The notes beneath the pieces were generated by a model. That model made no database searches. It had not been told where the DNA came from and saw nothing but the letters and a program-made list of their open reading frames with translations. From contig LVLI01000291.1 in NCBI GenBank assembly GCA_001687465.1, positions 1 to 15,798 of the forward strand: a stretch of DNA of 15,798 nt. The letters run 5' to 3'. Each line of letters opens with the position of its first letter. The stretch's first letter is position 1. The stretch comes from Halocafeteria seosinensis (lineage: Eukaryota; Sar; Bigyra; Bicosoecida). Below are positions 1 to 8,308 of this stretch, in pieces. The position numbers were made by a program, and so were the translations under genes.

Positions 1-972
1 GAAGTGTAGTGTTGCAAGATTTATCGCAAACCCTCGAATATCGCTGCATATAAGGCTAGTAAATTTTGAAAGCGTGCAGGTTGAAGTTGAAGTGCGTGTC
101 AGGACATTTTTGAACTTGTCCTGTCAGGACTTGTGTCCCAACCTACAGTCAGTTTTTTCCGCACAAGTTGCGGCACCAATGGCGCATCATAGGGGAAGAT
201 CCAGAGCCCAGGTATTTTTTGCATTGGTTTGCTCACATTTAGCTTCTTGCTTTGCGTATTCCTCGTAGTTGTCTGCGGGTATCCGAGAAGGCGTGGGTAG
301 GGCTCTTGTCAGGTTCTGCCCACGAGCTCGGACAGGTGATATTCTGGGTGCCAGGGTCCAATGCCGTTGGGAATAGACCTTGCGCAGCATAGACTGCCAC
401 TACTGGTGGATTTGGACCACAAAATTCTCGCGGTAGCGTGGAAGGAAGACTATCTAACCTCCATCGGTGGAACATGAACCTGAGAAACCAACACTTGGTT
501 ATCAGCCACTGCCTATCTGGAGTCCCGGGTTTAGAGGAAGCCGATTCTAAACACGAGAGTCCCCAATCCCAAGCAGAATGGCTCATTAAAAGATTTAATT
601 TATCCTCAGGGACTATTCTGTGGGCGGCGGACCGCGTTTTTACCTTACGCACCCACCATGCGGCTGCGGCTGGACAGTAGCGCAGCAGTGGAGGTGAGGG
701 ACAGGAAGAAGAATGACGTCCAATGCCTCAACGATCTTAATCCTACACTCCTCAACTAGCAACGTATTCTCAATTTAGCAGGAGCCACCGAAATGGGGAT
801 TCTGAATCGGCTAACAACAGGACTGCGTCGCCAACCGTCCGACCGCGATGCTTCCCGGGGACTGCACAGGTCAAGTTAATAGCTTCACTGTATGCGTCAC
901 TCTTGTCAAAAGAATTGAAAATTATCGTTTATATCCTGGTTGCTACATGGCGAAGTACGGGACTGCTCGTAG

Positions 973-1353
973 ACCACGCGGCTTCGCCCACGAGACGATC
1001 TACATCGGTCGCATTGGTGGTACCCACGTACATCAGAGGACGAGATTGTACAGGATGTTACTGAGGGATATAAAATACCCGAAGAAAAACAGAATGCTGT
1101 TTTACACATGTATACTCGCTGTACATTCCGATGGCGGGAAAGAGTTGCCAAATCAATGCCAATGTTGACCATCGACATCGAGTCCGATGATTAGTATCCT
1201 ACAGATCCTACAGTACTCTAGATGATCCTAATAGAACCATGGGCAGACGCAAATGGTATGTTTGGCAACCCTGCTGCTTATTTAGGAGACAATGAAAACC
1301 ATGGAACTACTAGTGTATTTGCTTGCGCCGAAATAATGGCTGCAGAAGCCTGA
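973..1353 (+). pseudogene. Possible degenerate coding frame with two internal TAG codons
   Basis: One plus-strand frame runs from just after a TAG at 970-972 to a TGA at 1351-1353, broken only by TAG at 1192-1194 and TAG at 1219-1221. The segment after the second TAG starts with ATG at 1222 and encodes 43 residues of protein-like composition, including WADANGMFGNPAAYLG. Both TAGs are one C-to-T change from CAG (Gln), so a decayed exon is possible. I recognise no family. A frame of about 127 codons with two stops is only mildly unusual by chance, so this is a weak call. Other readings of the same DNA are also partly open. Confidence 0.2.
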
Positions 1354-1659
1354 CTCATGGCTGACTGAACCTGCCTGATCAGCTGATCACAGCCAGCGCA
1401 AAACGTAGAATATTTACTGGCGAAGTGTATTAGTCTTTGACGCCTAAGTGTAAAACCATACTCCTCTCAAGAGGGATATGAGCAACACCCTTGAACGAAA
1501 AACAAAAAGAGGCGGACCAGGGCTGAGGGCTCGAGCGCCGATGATGGATGGACTTGTACAACATTGTACCATTCTACAAGGTACATGTATATTAAATCAT
1601 CTCAAGAGAAAATTAGGCAATGGATGACCACTGGCAGTGGTACAATTAGAAACTTGTTC

Positions 1660-1686
1660 AACGCACACACACATATGTGACAGATA
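1660..1686 (+). repeat. Short CA-rich direct repeat, copy 1
   Basis: This copy reads AACGCACACACA, then a CATA insert, then TGTGACAGATA. It matches the copy at 2079-2103 over both blocks with a small gap in the middle. The flanking sequence does not obviously match, so the unit is just this motif and not a larger duplicated block. Confidence 0.5.
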
Positions 1687-2078
1687 CTGTAGAGTTGACC
1701 GCATCCTCTTAACGAGGAGCGGTATGCGCCCGTGTTAAGCAGCGACGGGCCCGCTGTTCCTGCAACCTTGCTGACATGCGCCCCTGAGGGAACACAACAC
1801 TGGTTTTGCTCAGGAGGCATCGGCGGAGGAGCTATGCCTGCGCCAACGATGTCAGGCTCAGTCCGGGAGGAGAAGGCCCTAAGCCGTGAGGGGGTGTATT
1901 CTCCACGGCATGCGACGGACACTGATCCGTAGGGACCGAACAGAACACTTGCTCAGCTCCCCAAAGTTGCTGCATTTCGCATTCATCCCATTGAGCTTCG
2001 GCGAATGGTTCAGTATGATAGTACTATGACTCAAGCTGCAGGATTTCCTCGTACGTGCGCACATGTACCACAGTATTG

Positions 2079-2103
2079 AACGCACACACAAATGTGACAG
2101 ATA
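2079..2103 (+). repeat. Short CA-rich direct repeat, copy 2
   Basis: Second copy of the 1660-1686 motif, about 420 bp away in the same orientation: AACGCACACACA, then AATGTGACAGATA. A weaker CA-rich echo occurs near 14270. It could be a protein-binding site or simple-sequence drift; the sequence does not decide. Confidence 0.5.
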
Positions 2104-3178
2104 GCCCACCGGCCGGGAAGTTGCTGTTGAGTAGAGTGTATTCGGTGCTCCTTCGACCTACAGAACTGCAAGAGGTATCACCCGCGAGAAACAAATGGGT
2201 TAATTAATAAAACAAAAAATTAAATCATTAAAGAGGCCAGTTGGCGTCACTTGCATCCTAACATTTCAGGCAAATTTGGGCTCGCGTAAGGGAGCTCACT
2301 CACAGCGGTGGCCGTCAGGCTGCCAGCCCGCCCAGAAAGAATGAGGCACCGTGGTAGTACCTGCACGGGCTGTCCGTCTCAGAATAGTACTTCATGCTTA
2401 TTGCAAGTTGGCCGGATGTGCTTATGGTGTGGCGATGTGCTTTTCTTCGCTTTTTGTTCTTCTTTGGTCGTCGATCGATCCACGGTGGAAGTAGTGCTGT
2501 AGTTCGCTAAACTGTGGCTAGATGCCTGAAGCATTGCATCCCATAACTAATAAAATGGCGCATGAGGGCATGAAAAGTCTGGAGAGCTGCTCAGTGTACT
2601 GTCATACACCGCTTCCGCGATCCGGCATGACGAGATTTTTAGGGTATCAAGAATGCATCAGAACGTAGAACGTTCCCAAGCGACGGTGCCTTGTTTGCCT
2701 TTTTCTTCTTAGCGTATCGTGCATACAGACTCGTATGAGTTCGCTCACCAGGTGTTATACACCTATTGTGGTGTCTGCTTCCTCCCTTCGTCAGCCATAC
2801 CGGTATTGTTGATTGTTGTATGTGGGGCACAGAATAAAAGAATGCAAAGAACCGGGAATGGTCAGGTAACAGACTGAGGACGCTACAACTCGTATCAATG
2901 TAGAATGGCCGGCGCTTTCAGCATTGTTGAGTCTCACGCAATACAACTGGATGGTGGAAACTTTGGTCTATGAGTGTTTTTTGCGCATTGTTGCGGATTG
3001 GAAAGTGGTGAGAAAAAAGCCAAGAAAGGAGTGCAAAATCCTCCTTGTTGCGGCCCTTGGCTTCGTTTCCGAAGGGGGTTCGCAGCCCACCGCTGACTTT
3101 TTCTTTGCGGTACCAAAACCACGCCAAGCGTTCGCCTTGTTGCGTTGACTCAATTTCCGGGATTCTCCACACACCAGC

Positions 3179-5255
3179 ATGAGCGAATGTGGATCAACTG
3201 TCGTCAAGAATCCGCCTCAAATCGTTTATAGCTCCATGCGAAATGAGCACGATCAACTGGATTCGGTAAGTTCGCCCCTGACCTTTCCCCTGAGGATCCC
3301 GCATGTGCTTTTACACTGCGCATGTGTGCTTTGAACCTCACCCGCAGAAAATAAGGCTTCACATCAAATTGAAATTGTCTCCACAATGGGTCTCGGAAAT
3401 GGAACGACTAGAGAGACAGCATGACCAGGTAGCAATGGTAAGCGGACACTCCGGGGGCTCTGTGCCTCCAGCTGTCGCTGTACTTGCTACGGGCAAAGTT
3501 TATTCTCTTCCTACAGGGTGGGAACGCAGCCAGCTTCTTGCCCGATATGATACAGACTGATATTCTTTACTTCGACAATGATATTCCATACATACACACC
3601 CAAGATTCGGCGGACGGTCAAATTGTGGTACTCCGGAGGCTTGTTGACCCCCCTTCGATGAATTTTTCATCCCCTAATGAGAGCGGAGAAGTAAGGCGGG
3701 TCTCAGTTCCTACATCAATTTCTCGATTCATCCCCACGTATTCCTGCGCCAATGGATCGCAGGTGGATGCCTATGTTGTCTCCCGAACCCTTCCTATCTC
3801 GAGCGCACACAGCGGAAGTACGTAGTAACGTAGACCGAGTGACTCATCATACTGTAGTTTGTCAAAATTGAGGTTCGAATGCTAGTTGGCACCCTTTTGC
3901 AGGACCATTCAAGATTGTGTTCATAATCGGGGGACAGGAGGTGCTGTCAACTTCGTCGTTCTTTGTTTTCGCCAAGCAACCAAAGCGTGATGCTCAGCAT
4001 AAGAAAGGAGGCGTACGCCCACGCCACACAGCTGCGCGAAAACCCCGCCAACAAATCTGTGAGGACGTCAAAAGAACCAACATTCTGGAAAGTGTGTCCA
4101 GTTCTCTTACTGAGAAGTCTGTCTCTCCGTGGGAGGAAGGTGTTCATTACCTGGGGTCAGTGTCAGAGTGTGTTGCCCTAAAGGATGTGCCCTTAACCAA
4201 GAGACGGTCCAGCAGGTTATTAAATGAAGACAGAGGCCAGAAAAGTCCACGAGTTGTGGCAGGTAAATTGTTGAACNGCTGGTTGGTCGACGAGTATGCG
4301 GGAAACAAACGATGGTTTTATTGAATATGCAGATCCTAGGAGTGGTGCTCAAGCGTCCGAAGTAGCATCGAGGTCCTTCCCAGAAGCAGTAGGGGGTAAT
4401 ACTCTTTCAACGGAAGTGCATGAAGAACCTGGCCTGGATCCCGAAATGCCCGCTCAAAGCGGAGCGAACGACTTCCAACCTTGTGATGGCAAACTTGATG
4501 ATATGTTCCAGCAGACAGAAAGTCAGCAGCAAACGTTTACGCCGATATCTATTGACCGACCGTTTTGCATGTTAACTCAACCCGGCTCTTCTAACGGAGA
4601 GGCCATGCGCGATAGCAATGACAGCAGACACGGTGATATAGAACTAGATGATTTGAATACGGAGAGGAGTAGAGAATCGGTACTGACATACAGTGAAGGA
4701 TTTTCTCCAGGAGACGAAGGCGGCTTGGACCTGACAGAGTTGAAAGGTATTTCTTTATCAGATATCGATTACCTACGTTTGCTGAGACACTGCAGATTAG
4801 TTTCTCAATCGCGCAATGATAAGGATAGGACAATGCGGTCGGCTTCTCGCTCAAGTACGGTCGTCTGCCCGTCCCGTCCTATTGTGAAGGTATCAGAGTT
4901 ACCGCAGGATTTGCAAAACAGCCTGAAGGATGCTGAAAAGGCAAACACATCGAGCGATTGTACCGCAGGTCAAAACGGGTCTACAGTGTGGGATGCGGTT
5001 ACCCAGACAGCCCAGCAAACTGCAGAAGGCGTAATCGCTCCTTTGTCAATACTTTACTCAGGGTTTAGTCCATGTGGATCGTTTCGGTCTTTCCAGGGAT
5101 TGCATATGGCTTGGTATTGTCACAAAAAAGAAAGGGTGGAACTTGCACAAGCTGCGCCTGGATATAACTTCCCGGTGCTGCAGACTTGCTCAGACACGAG
5201 AATGCCAGGTCGTCCCATTAAGGATCAGTGTCCATCCACGTTCCAGATAACGTAG
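3179..5255 (+). CDS. Unrecognised 586-aa protein with a beta-strand-rich N-terminal half and basic stretch (possible nuclear or DNA-binding protein)
   Basis: Five exons: 3179-3265, 3348-3437, 3517-3817, 3903-4262 and 4333-5255. All junctions are GT-AG, all phases agree and the sum is exactly 587 codons. The start is the first ATG after an in-frame TGA at 3146. The N-terminal 190 residues are rich in predicted beta strands (KIRLHIKLKLSPQW, QIVVLRRLVDPP, PFKIVFIIGGQEVL). They end in a lysine/arginine-rich run beginning AKQPKRDAQHKKGG, which looks like a nuclear localisation signal. The remaining 400 residues are serine-rich and acidic with low order. A beta-sandwich DNA-binding domain followed by a disordered tail would fit, but I do not recognise a family and this is inference. 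The single N at 4276 lies in intron 4 and does not affect the product. The gene converges on the SET gene, with 60 bp between stop codons. Confidence 0.72.
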
Positions 5256-5315
5256 TCGAGAACGCCACAGCCGTACCAGCGCTCGTAACAAAAGTGAAAA
5301 TGCACATAATTCTTT

Positions 5316-6803
5316 TCAGGACTTCACTATCAGATGTTGCATCCACATTTTAAGCTTCGTATTGAAGAATCCAGAGCAGAGATTCTGTATTTGTCGCGGA
5401 TCAATGGAATTTTCCAGCTCCAAGAGCATTTGATTGTAGTATTCTACCTTTCCCTTGCATATTTTCTCAAATAGTTGACGGAAATCATTCTCCTCTTTGT
5501 TGCGCCACTCTGATAACTCCTCTCCCATTGATAGTCTCTCTAGTAAGGCCGGGTTGCCGATAGTCTTCTGTACGAACGCTTGCCGAGAACCAGCGGTATG
5601 CCATAGTACAAGAAGTCGGAGAACGGTTCGCAAAGCCCACATATCATTACTGCTGTTTACAATGACCCCATTAGCGGGCAAACCGAGCCTTTCTAGCACA
5701 ATAGCAGCTTCTGAGAGAAACTGATCCATGAGATCCCGAGAGAACGTGTCATATAGTCGTACGCTTTCCGTATCAAACGGGTTGTCCGTGACAGAAAAGC
5801 CCCAGTGCTGGATTAGTGAAGCATTCTGATGACTCCCATAATGGATAAAAACCTCTTCTCCCGGGGCAACCTGGGTGAGTGTCTGGAACACACGAGACTC
5901 GCTAGGATTTCAATCAAGAAGGATATTTCTGGCATGGTCTTACTTTTATCCTGTACTCTCCTTCTTCGAAGTATGTGTCGGACCGTTTTTCGGAGTGATG
6001 ATTAAACAAGTCTGCGAAGTTGTTTATGGTCTTGAGGGTTAACTTTAAACCAGTTAAACTCCATTTTTTGAACAAGTACCTACCAAGCACTGGCACGAGA
6101 ATAGCTGGAGACCGACAAGAATTGGCACGTGAGCAAGCCGATGGACATTCGTTTTGGGCCATAGAATCCTTGAAGTAGTTAAAATAGCACTCTCTGGTCA
6201 TCGCACAGCACCATGCCCATGCAAAGGAGGCATACGAGTAGTCCTCTTCCCCCAGCTCCGAGCAACTGGCTAAAACGGGCCGAGTGGCCTTGTAGGCCTC
6301 GTTAATCTTTTCTTTCTCATCTAGAGCATCTCGCTTGATATCTTCGTCAGGAATTTTTTCAATGTCTTCATCTTCGAAACAGCAAGGAACTGAGAAACTT
6401 GATGGCAAGGAATCCATGTACGCGTTCCACGGATACCCATTTCCGCGTGACCGTGCTCTGTGGTAGAGAAGCAAGCAAACCATCCAAACTCGAGGATCTT
6501 TCAGCCACGCATTTGAGTCAAAGTTCTCCCATAGAACCTTGCCCAATGTGCCTGTATCCTTCCGAAATACCGTCCATGGTTCCAGGAAGCAGCGCCGTGG
6601 AACTCGAAGTACAACTGTGTCCTTGGGAAGCCATTGCTTCGCGGCTACGCCTCGTCCTGCATATCAGTCATGGTTGAGAAACACGCTCTTCTCCCTCTTC
6701 CTCCTCTGAATATTAACTGTTGGCCTACCATACCTGTCTCGGGGAACTCATGCAGTTCCAGCAACGTCGTGTCAATGCCGTATTGCGCTCCTAATTGCTC
6801 CAT
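5316..6803 (-). CDS. SET-domain protein lysine methyltransferase, Rubisco-LSMT/SETD3/SETD6-like
   Basis: Four exons on the minus strand: 6734-6803, 6084-6656, 5944-6011 and 5316-5882, giving about 425 aa. The first junction creates the SET N-terminal motif ETGRGV (residues 22-27), followed by VVLRVP. The second removes a 72-nt stop-free intron and restores LVPVLDLFNHH, the conserved Asn-His block that binds S-adenosylmethionine. Exon 4 carries VAPGEEVFIHYGS, the C-terminal SET motif with the conserved tyrosine. The remaining 150 residues are helical (for example SEWRNKEENDFRQLFEKI), as in the Rubisco-LSMT substrate-binding domain. FAWAWCCAMTRECY fits the family's conserved SET insert end. The family transfers methyl groups to lysine, or to histidine in SETD3; the substrate here cannot be read from sequence. 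The last acceptor is uncertain: 5882 gives a 61-nt intron, while 5897 would add five residues with a 46-nt intron. Confidence 0.9.
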
Positions 6804-6871
6804 AGTCAATGCATAATGACTTGTTTTGTTATTTCGCTTTTTATAAGAATACAATACAACACATTATAACA
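6804..6871. promoter_or_regulatory. 68-bp bidirectional promoter between divergent genes
   Basis: Only 68 bp separate the SET gene's ATG (minus, 6803) from the ATG of the 186-aa orphan (plus, 6872). The segment is AT-rich and holds TTTTTATAAGAATAC near 6838-6852, which reads CTTATAAAAAG on the minus strand and resembles a TATA element. Both 5' untranslated regions and both core promoters must fit here, or transcription must start inside the opposite gene. Confidence 0.6.
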
Positions 6872-7630
6872 ATGGCATTGGATGCACAGGAAGAAGATAA
6901 CAATATCATGCAAATCGCGGAGCGATTGGTGGATAACCTCAATTACGTCTCAGCCGTCGAATTTGCTGAGCGCGTCGAGCGCGAAGTGAGTGAATGCTGG
7001 TCATTAAGGGGAAGAAAATGAACCTGCAATTAACCCATTGGATGCTTGCAGCTGTTTGTCAACGCTGCCATGCGTGCTGGAATTGACAGGAAGCAGCTTC
7101 AGATTCTTACCCCAAAGGAGGTATCTGCCAAAAAGACTATTTTCACTAATTATTACAAGTTGTTGAACAATCTACTAGATAAGATGGACGTGGCCTCGGA
7201 TGAATATTGGAAGAGCGTAGACAATGGAGCTCTCCGTCAACAACAGAGATCGAGAACCTCCTCAGTGTCGACGATGAAATCTCCGGAAGAGTTTTTACAG
7301 GACTTTGCACCCACATCAGAGGAAGAGTTCAATTTATTGAGCACAGAAGTGCGCCATTGGAAGCCACGATACATTACCAAAGGTAAGATTGGTGGCCTGT
7401 AATACTGTATCCCCTAATGCTGTCATCGTCTGTGTGATTGCACAACCTTGCAGCGAGCGCTTCATCCAATGCGGGAACAACTGTGGGTATCAATTGGGTA
7501 CAGAACTCCAAATAAACGCATTCAGACTCACAATAGGGTGCATTCAGATGGTGCTATGCACTATGGTGTTGCGGAGGAGGCTTCTCCAACAGAACGACGG
7601 CGTCGTTCTAGGATACAGGGTAGACTTTGA
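6872..7630 (+). CDS. Unrecognised 186-aa, mostly helical protein with a basic C-terminus
   Basis: Four exons: 6872-6985, 7052-7382, 7454-7486 and 7548-7630. All introns are GT-AG, of 66, 71 and 61 nt, and the phases agree (561 nt in all). Exon 3 is only 33 nt. Skipping the last intron would meet a TAA at 7512, which supports the splice. The first 110 residues are charged and helix-like (MQIAERLVDNLNYVSAVEF, TIFTNYYKLLNNLLDKMD), suggesting helical bundles or a coiled coil for protein contacts. A serine-rich linker follows, and the chain ends in ERRRRSRIQGRL. There is no signal peptide or membrane span, so it is probably cytosolic or nuclear. I do not recognise a family. It shares a 68-bp promoter with the SET gene and converges on the 7669-8180 gene. 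Confidence 0.75.
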
Positions 7631-7668
7631 AATCCCGAAGACGCGGTCTATAGTCCTTGTTCTGTTAC

Positions 7669-8180
7669 TCAGACCAAAACATAGAGCCTCGTCCAGATTT
7701 TGTCGATTTTGCTCTTTCGACGGCGTGATGTGTGCTGCCTCAGACGGCCAGCGGTAGAGCTCCGGCGTGAGCTCATCGGGGTGGGGAGATCAAAGCAGTC
7801 TAGGCGGACAGTGAGTCCTCTGGCGATATAGTTCTTGATAATGATACTGTTAGCACTTCCGAGGAAAAGGTGTCTCTTTGGCAGTACAAGTTACAACACT
7901 TACGTGCTGTACGTGTCGGCTACTAGCTGCACGAGCCAATAGAGCGATATAAGCAACAAAGTATACAGAATAAGATGACCGGTTGTAGCATCGTGGCCGA
8001 AAAAAAGCAATTCACTCATGTTTCGTGTAAAAGTAGCCACTGCATCACCCCATTGTTTCAGACGCACCACATTTGACTGTCGTTTGAATTCCAAGGTGCC
8101 CCAACACTGAGCTTCACAAGGCTCATTAATGCCATTGAAATGGCGGCCATTCCCCCGTAGAGCAATAAGTACACCAGCAT
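7669..8180 (-). CDS. Small two-span membrane protein, family unknown (128 aa)
   Basis: Three minus-strand exons: 8108-8180, 7904-8039 and 7669-7846. The last junction is strong: a GTAAGT donor at 7903 and an AACAG acceptor at 7847 (57 nt), in matching phase. The first intron (8040-8107, 68 nt, donor GTGTTG, acceptor GATGCAG) is inferred. It joins a hydrophobic ATG-led segment (MLVYLLLYGGMAAISMALM) in frame to the second span (LILYTLLLISLYWLVQLVA). The tail is basic (GRLRQHTSRRRKSKIDK), suggesting a cytosolic C-terminus. Alternatively, exon 2 could extend upstream in its own open frame as far as about 8264, giving a cysteine-bearing N-terminal part without an ATG; I consider that less likely. 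The gene lies 38 bp from the stop of its convergent neighbour and diverges from the F-box gene. Confidence 0.6.
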
Positions 8181-8308
8181 TTGGGTTGTCAGGTCCGCCG
8201 CATATAGTGCAACTTAGGGTAGTTGGATCATAGTACCCGGTTTTTCTTAGAGAGCACGTGGAGGATCAGTGCCAGCACATTGAACGTACGCAGGAGCTGG
8301 ACGGTACA
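8181..8308. promoter_or_regulatory. 128-bp divergent intergenic region
   Basis: This separates the inferred ATG of the small membrane protein (minus, 8180) from the F-box ATG (plus, 8309). An in-frame TAG at 8231 closes the F-box frame upstream. The stretch must hold both promoters. I see no clear TATA element; the palindrome CACGTG at 8255-8260 is an E-box/G-box type core that could bind a bHLH or bZIP factor, on motif grounds only. Confidence 0.4.

Larger units (their letters stand above)
1..3178. other. Gene-poor region, no confident gene
   Basis: No frame here shows a recognisable domain. The open frames are short, overlap on both strands and have no consistent splice partners. The contents I can name are a weak degenerate coding frame at 973-1353, two copies of a short CA-rich motif at 1660-1686 and 2079-2103, and an AT-rich patch around 2200-2230. 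Plus-strand AATAAA words occur near 2206 and 2834 and could be poly(A) signals of an undetected gene, but this is weak. The last few hundred bases presumably carry the promoter of the gene that starts at 3179; an in-frame TGA at 3146-3148 closes that frame upstream of its ATG. Confidence 0.5.

Noticed and set aside
239-652. A 137-codon open frame on the minus strand.
   Set aside because: It overlaps open plus-strand frames, has no recognisable motif and no splice partner, and its composition looks random.
1108-1168. Residues resembling a copia-type integrase signature (HSDGGKE) in the plus-strand frame that starts at 848.
   Set aside because: Only a handful of residues match, and there is no zinc-binding or polymerase motif, no terminal repeat and no target duplication nearby.
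2918-3207. Several overlapping open frames on both strands ahead of the first gene.
   Set aside because: Openness in many frames at once reflects base composition; none has a domain or a splice partner.
3868-3882. A GGTTCGAAT word resembling a tRNA B box.
   Set aside because: It lies in an intron, with no A box, acceptor stem or anticodon arm around it.
4276-4276. The N near the junction of two frames looked like an assembly error causing a frameshift.
   Set aside because: A GTAAAT donor at 4263 and a TATGCAG acceptor at 4332 define a 70-nt intron containing the N, and the joined frame is correct.
5883-5900. Introns of two genes seemed to end in an unusual AG-CGAG tandem acceptor (5898 and 7457).
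   Set aside because: Better models exist: the SET intron can end at CCAG (5883) with 61 nt, and the orphan gene uses the plain TTGCAG plus a further 61-nt intron. Both fit the intron size range.
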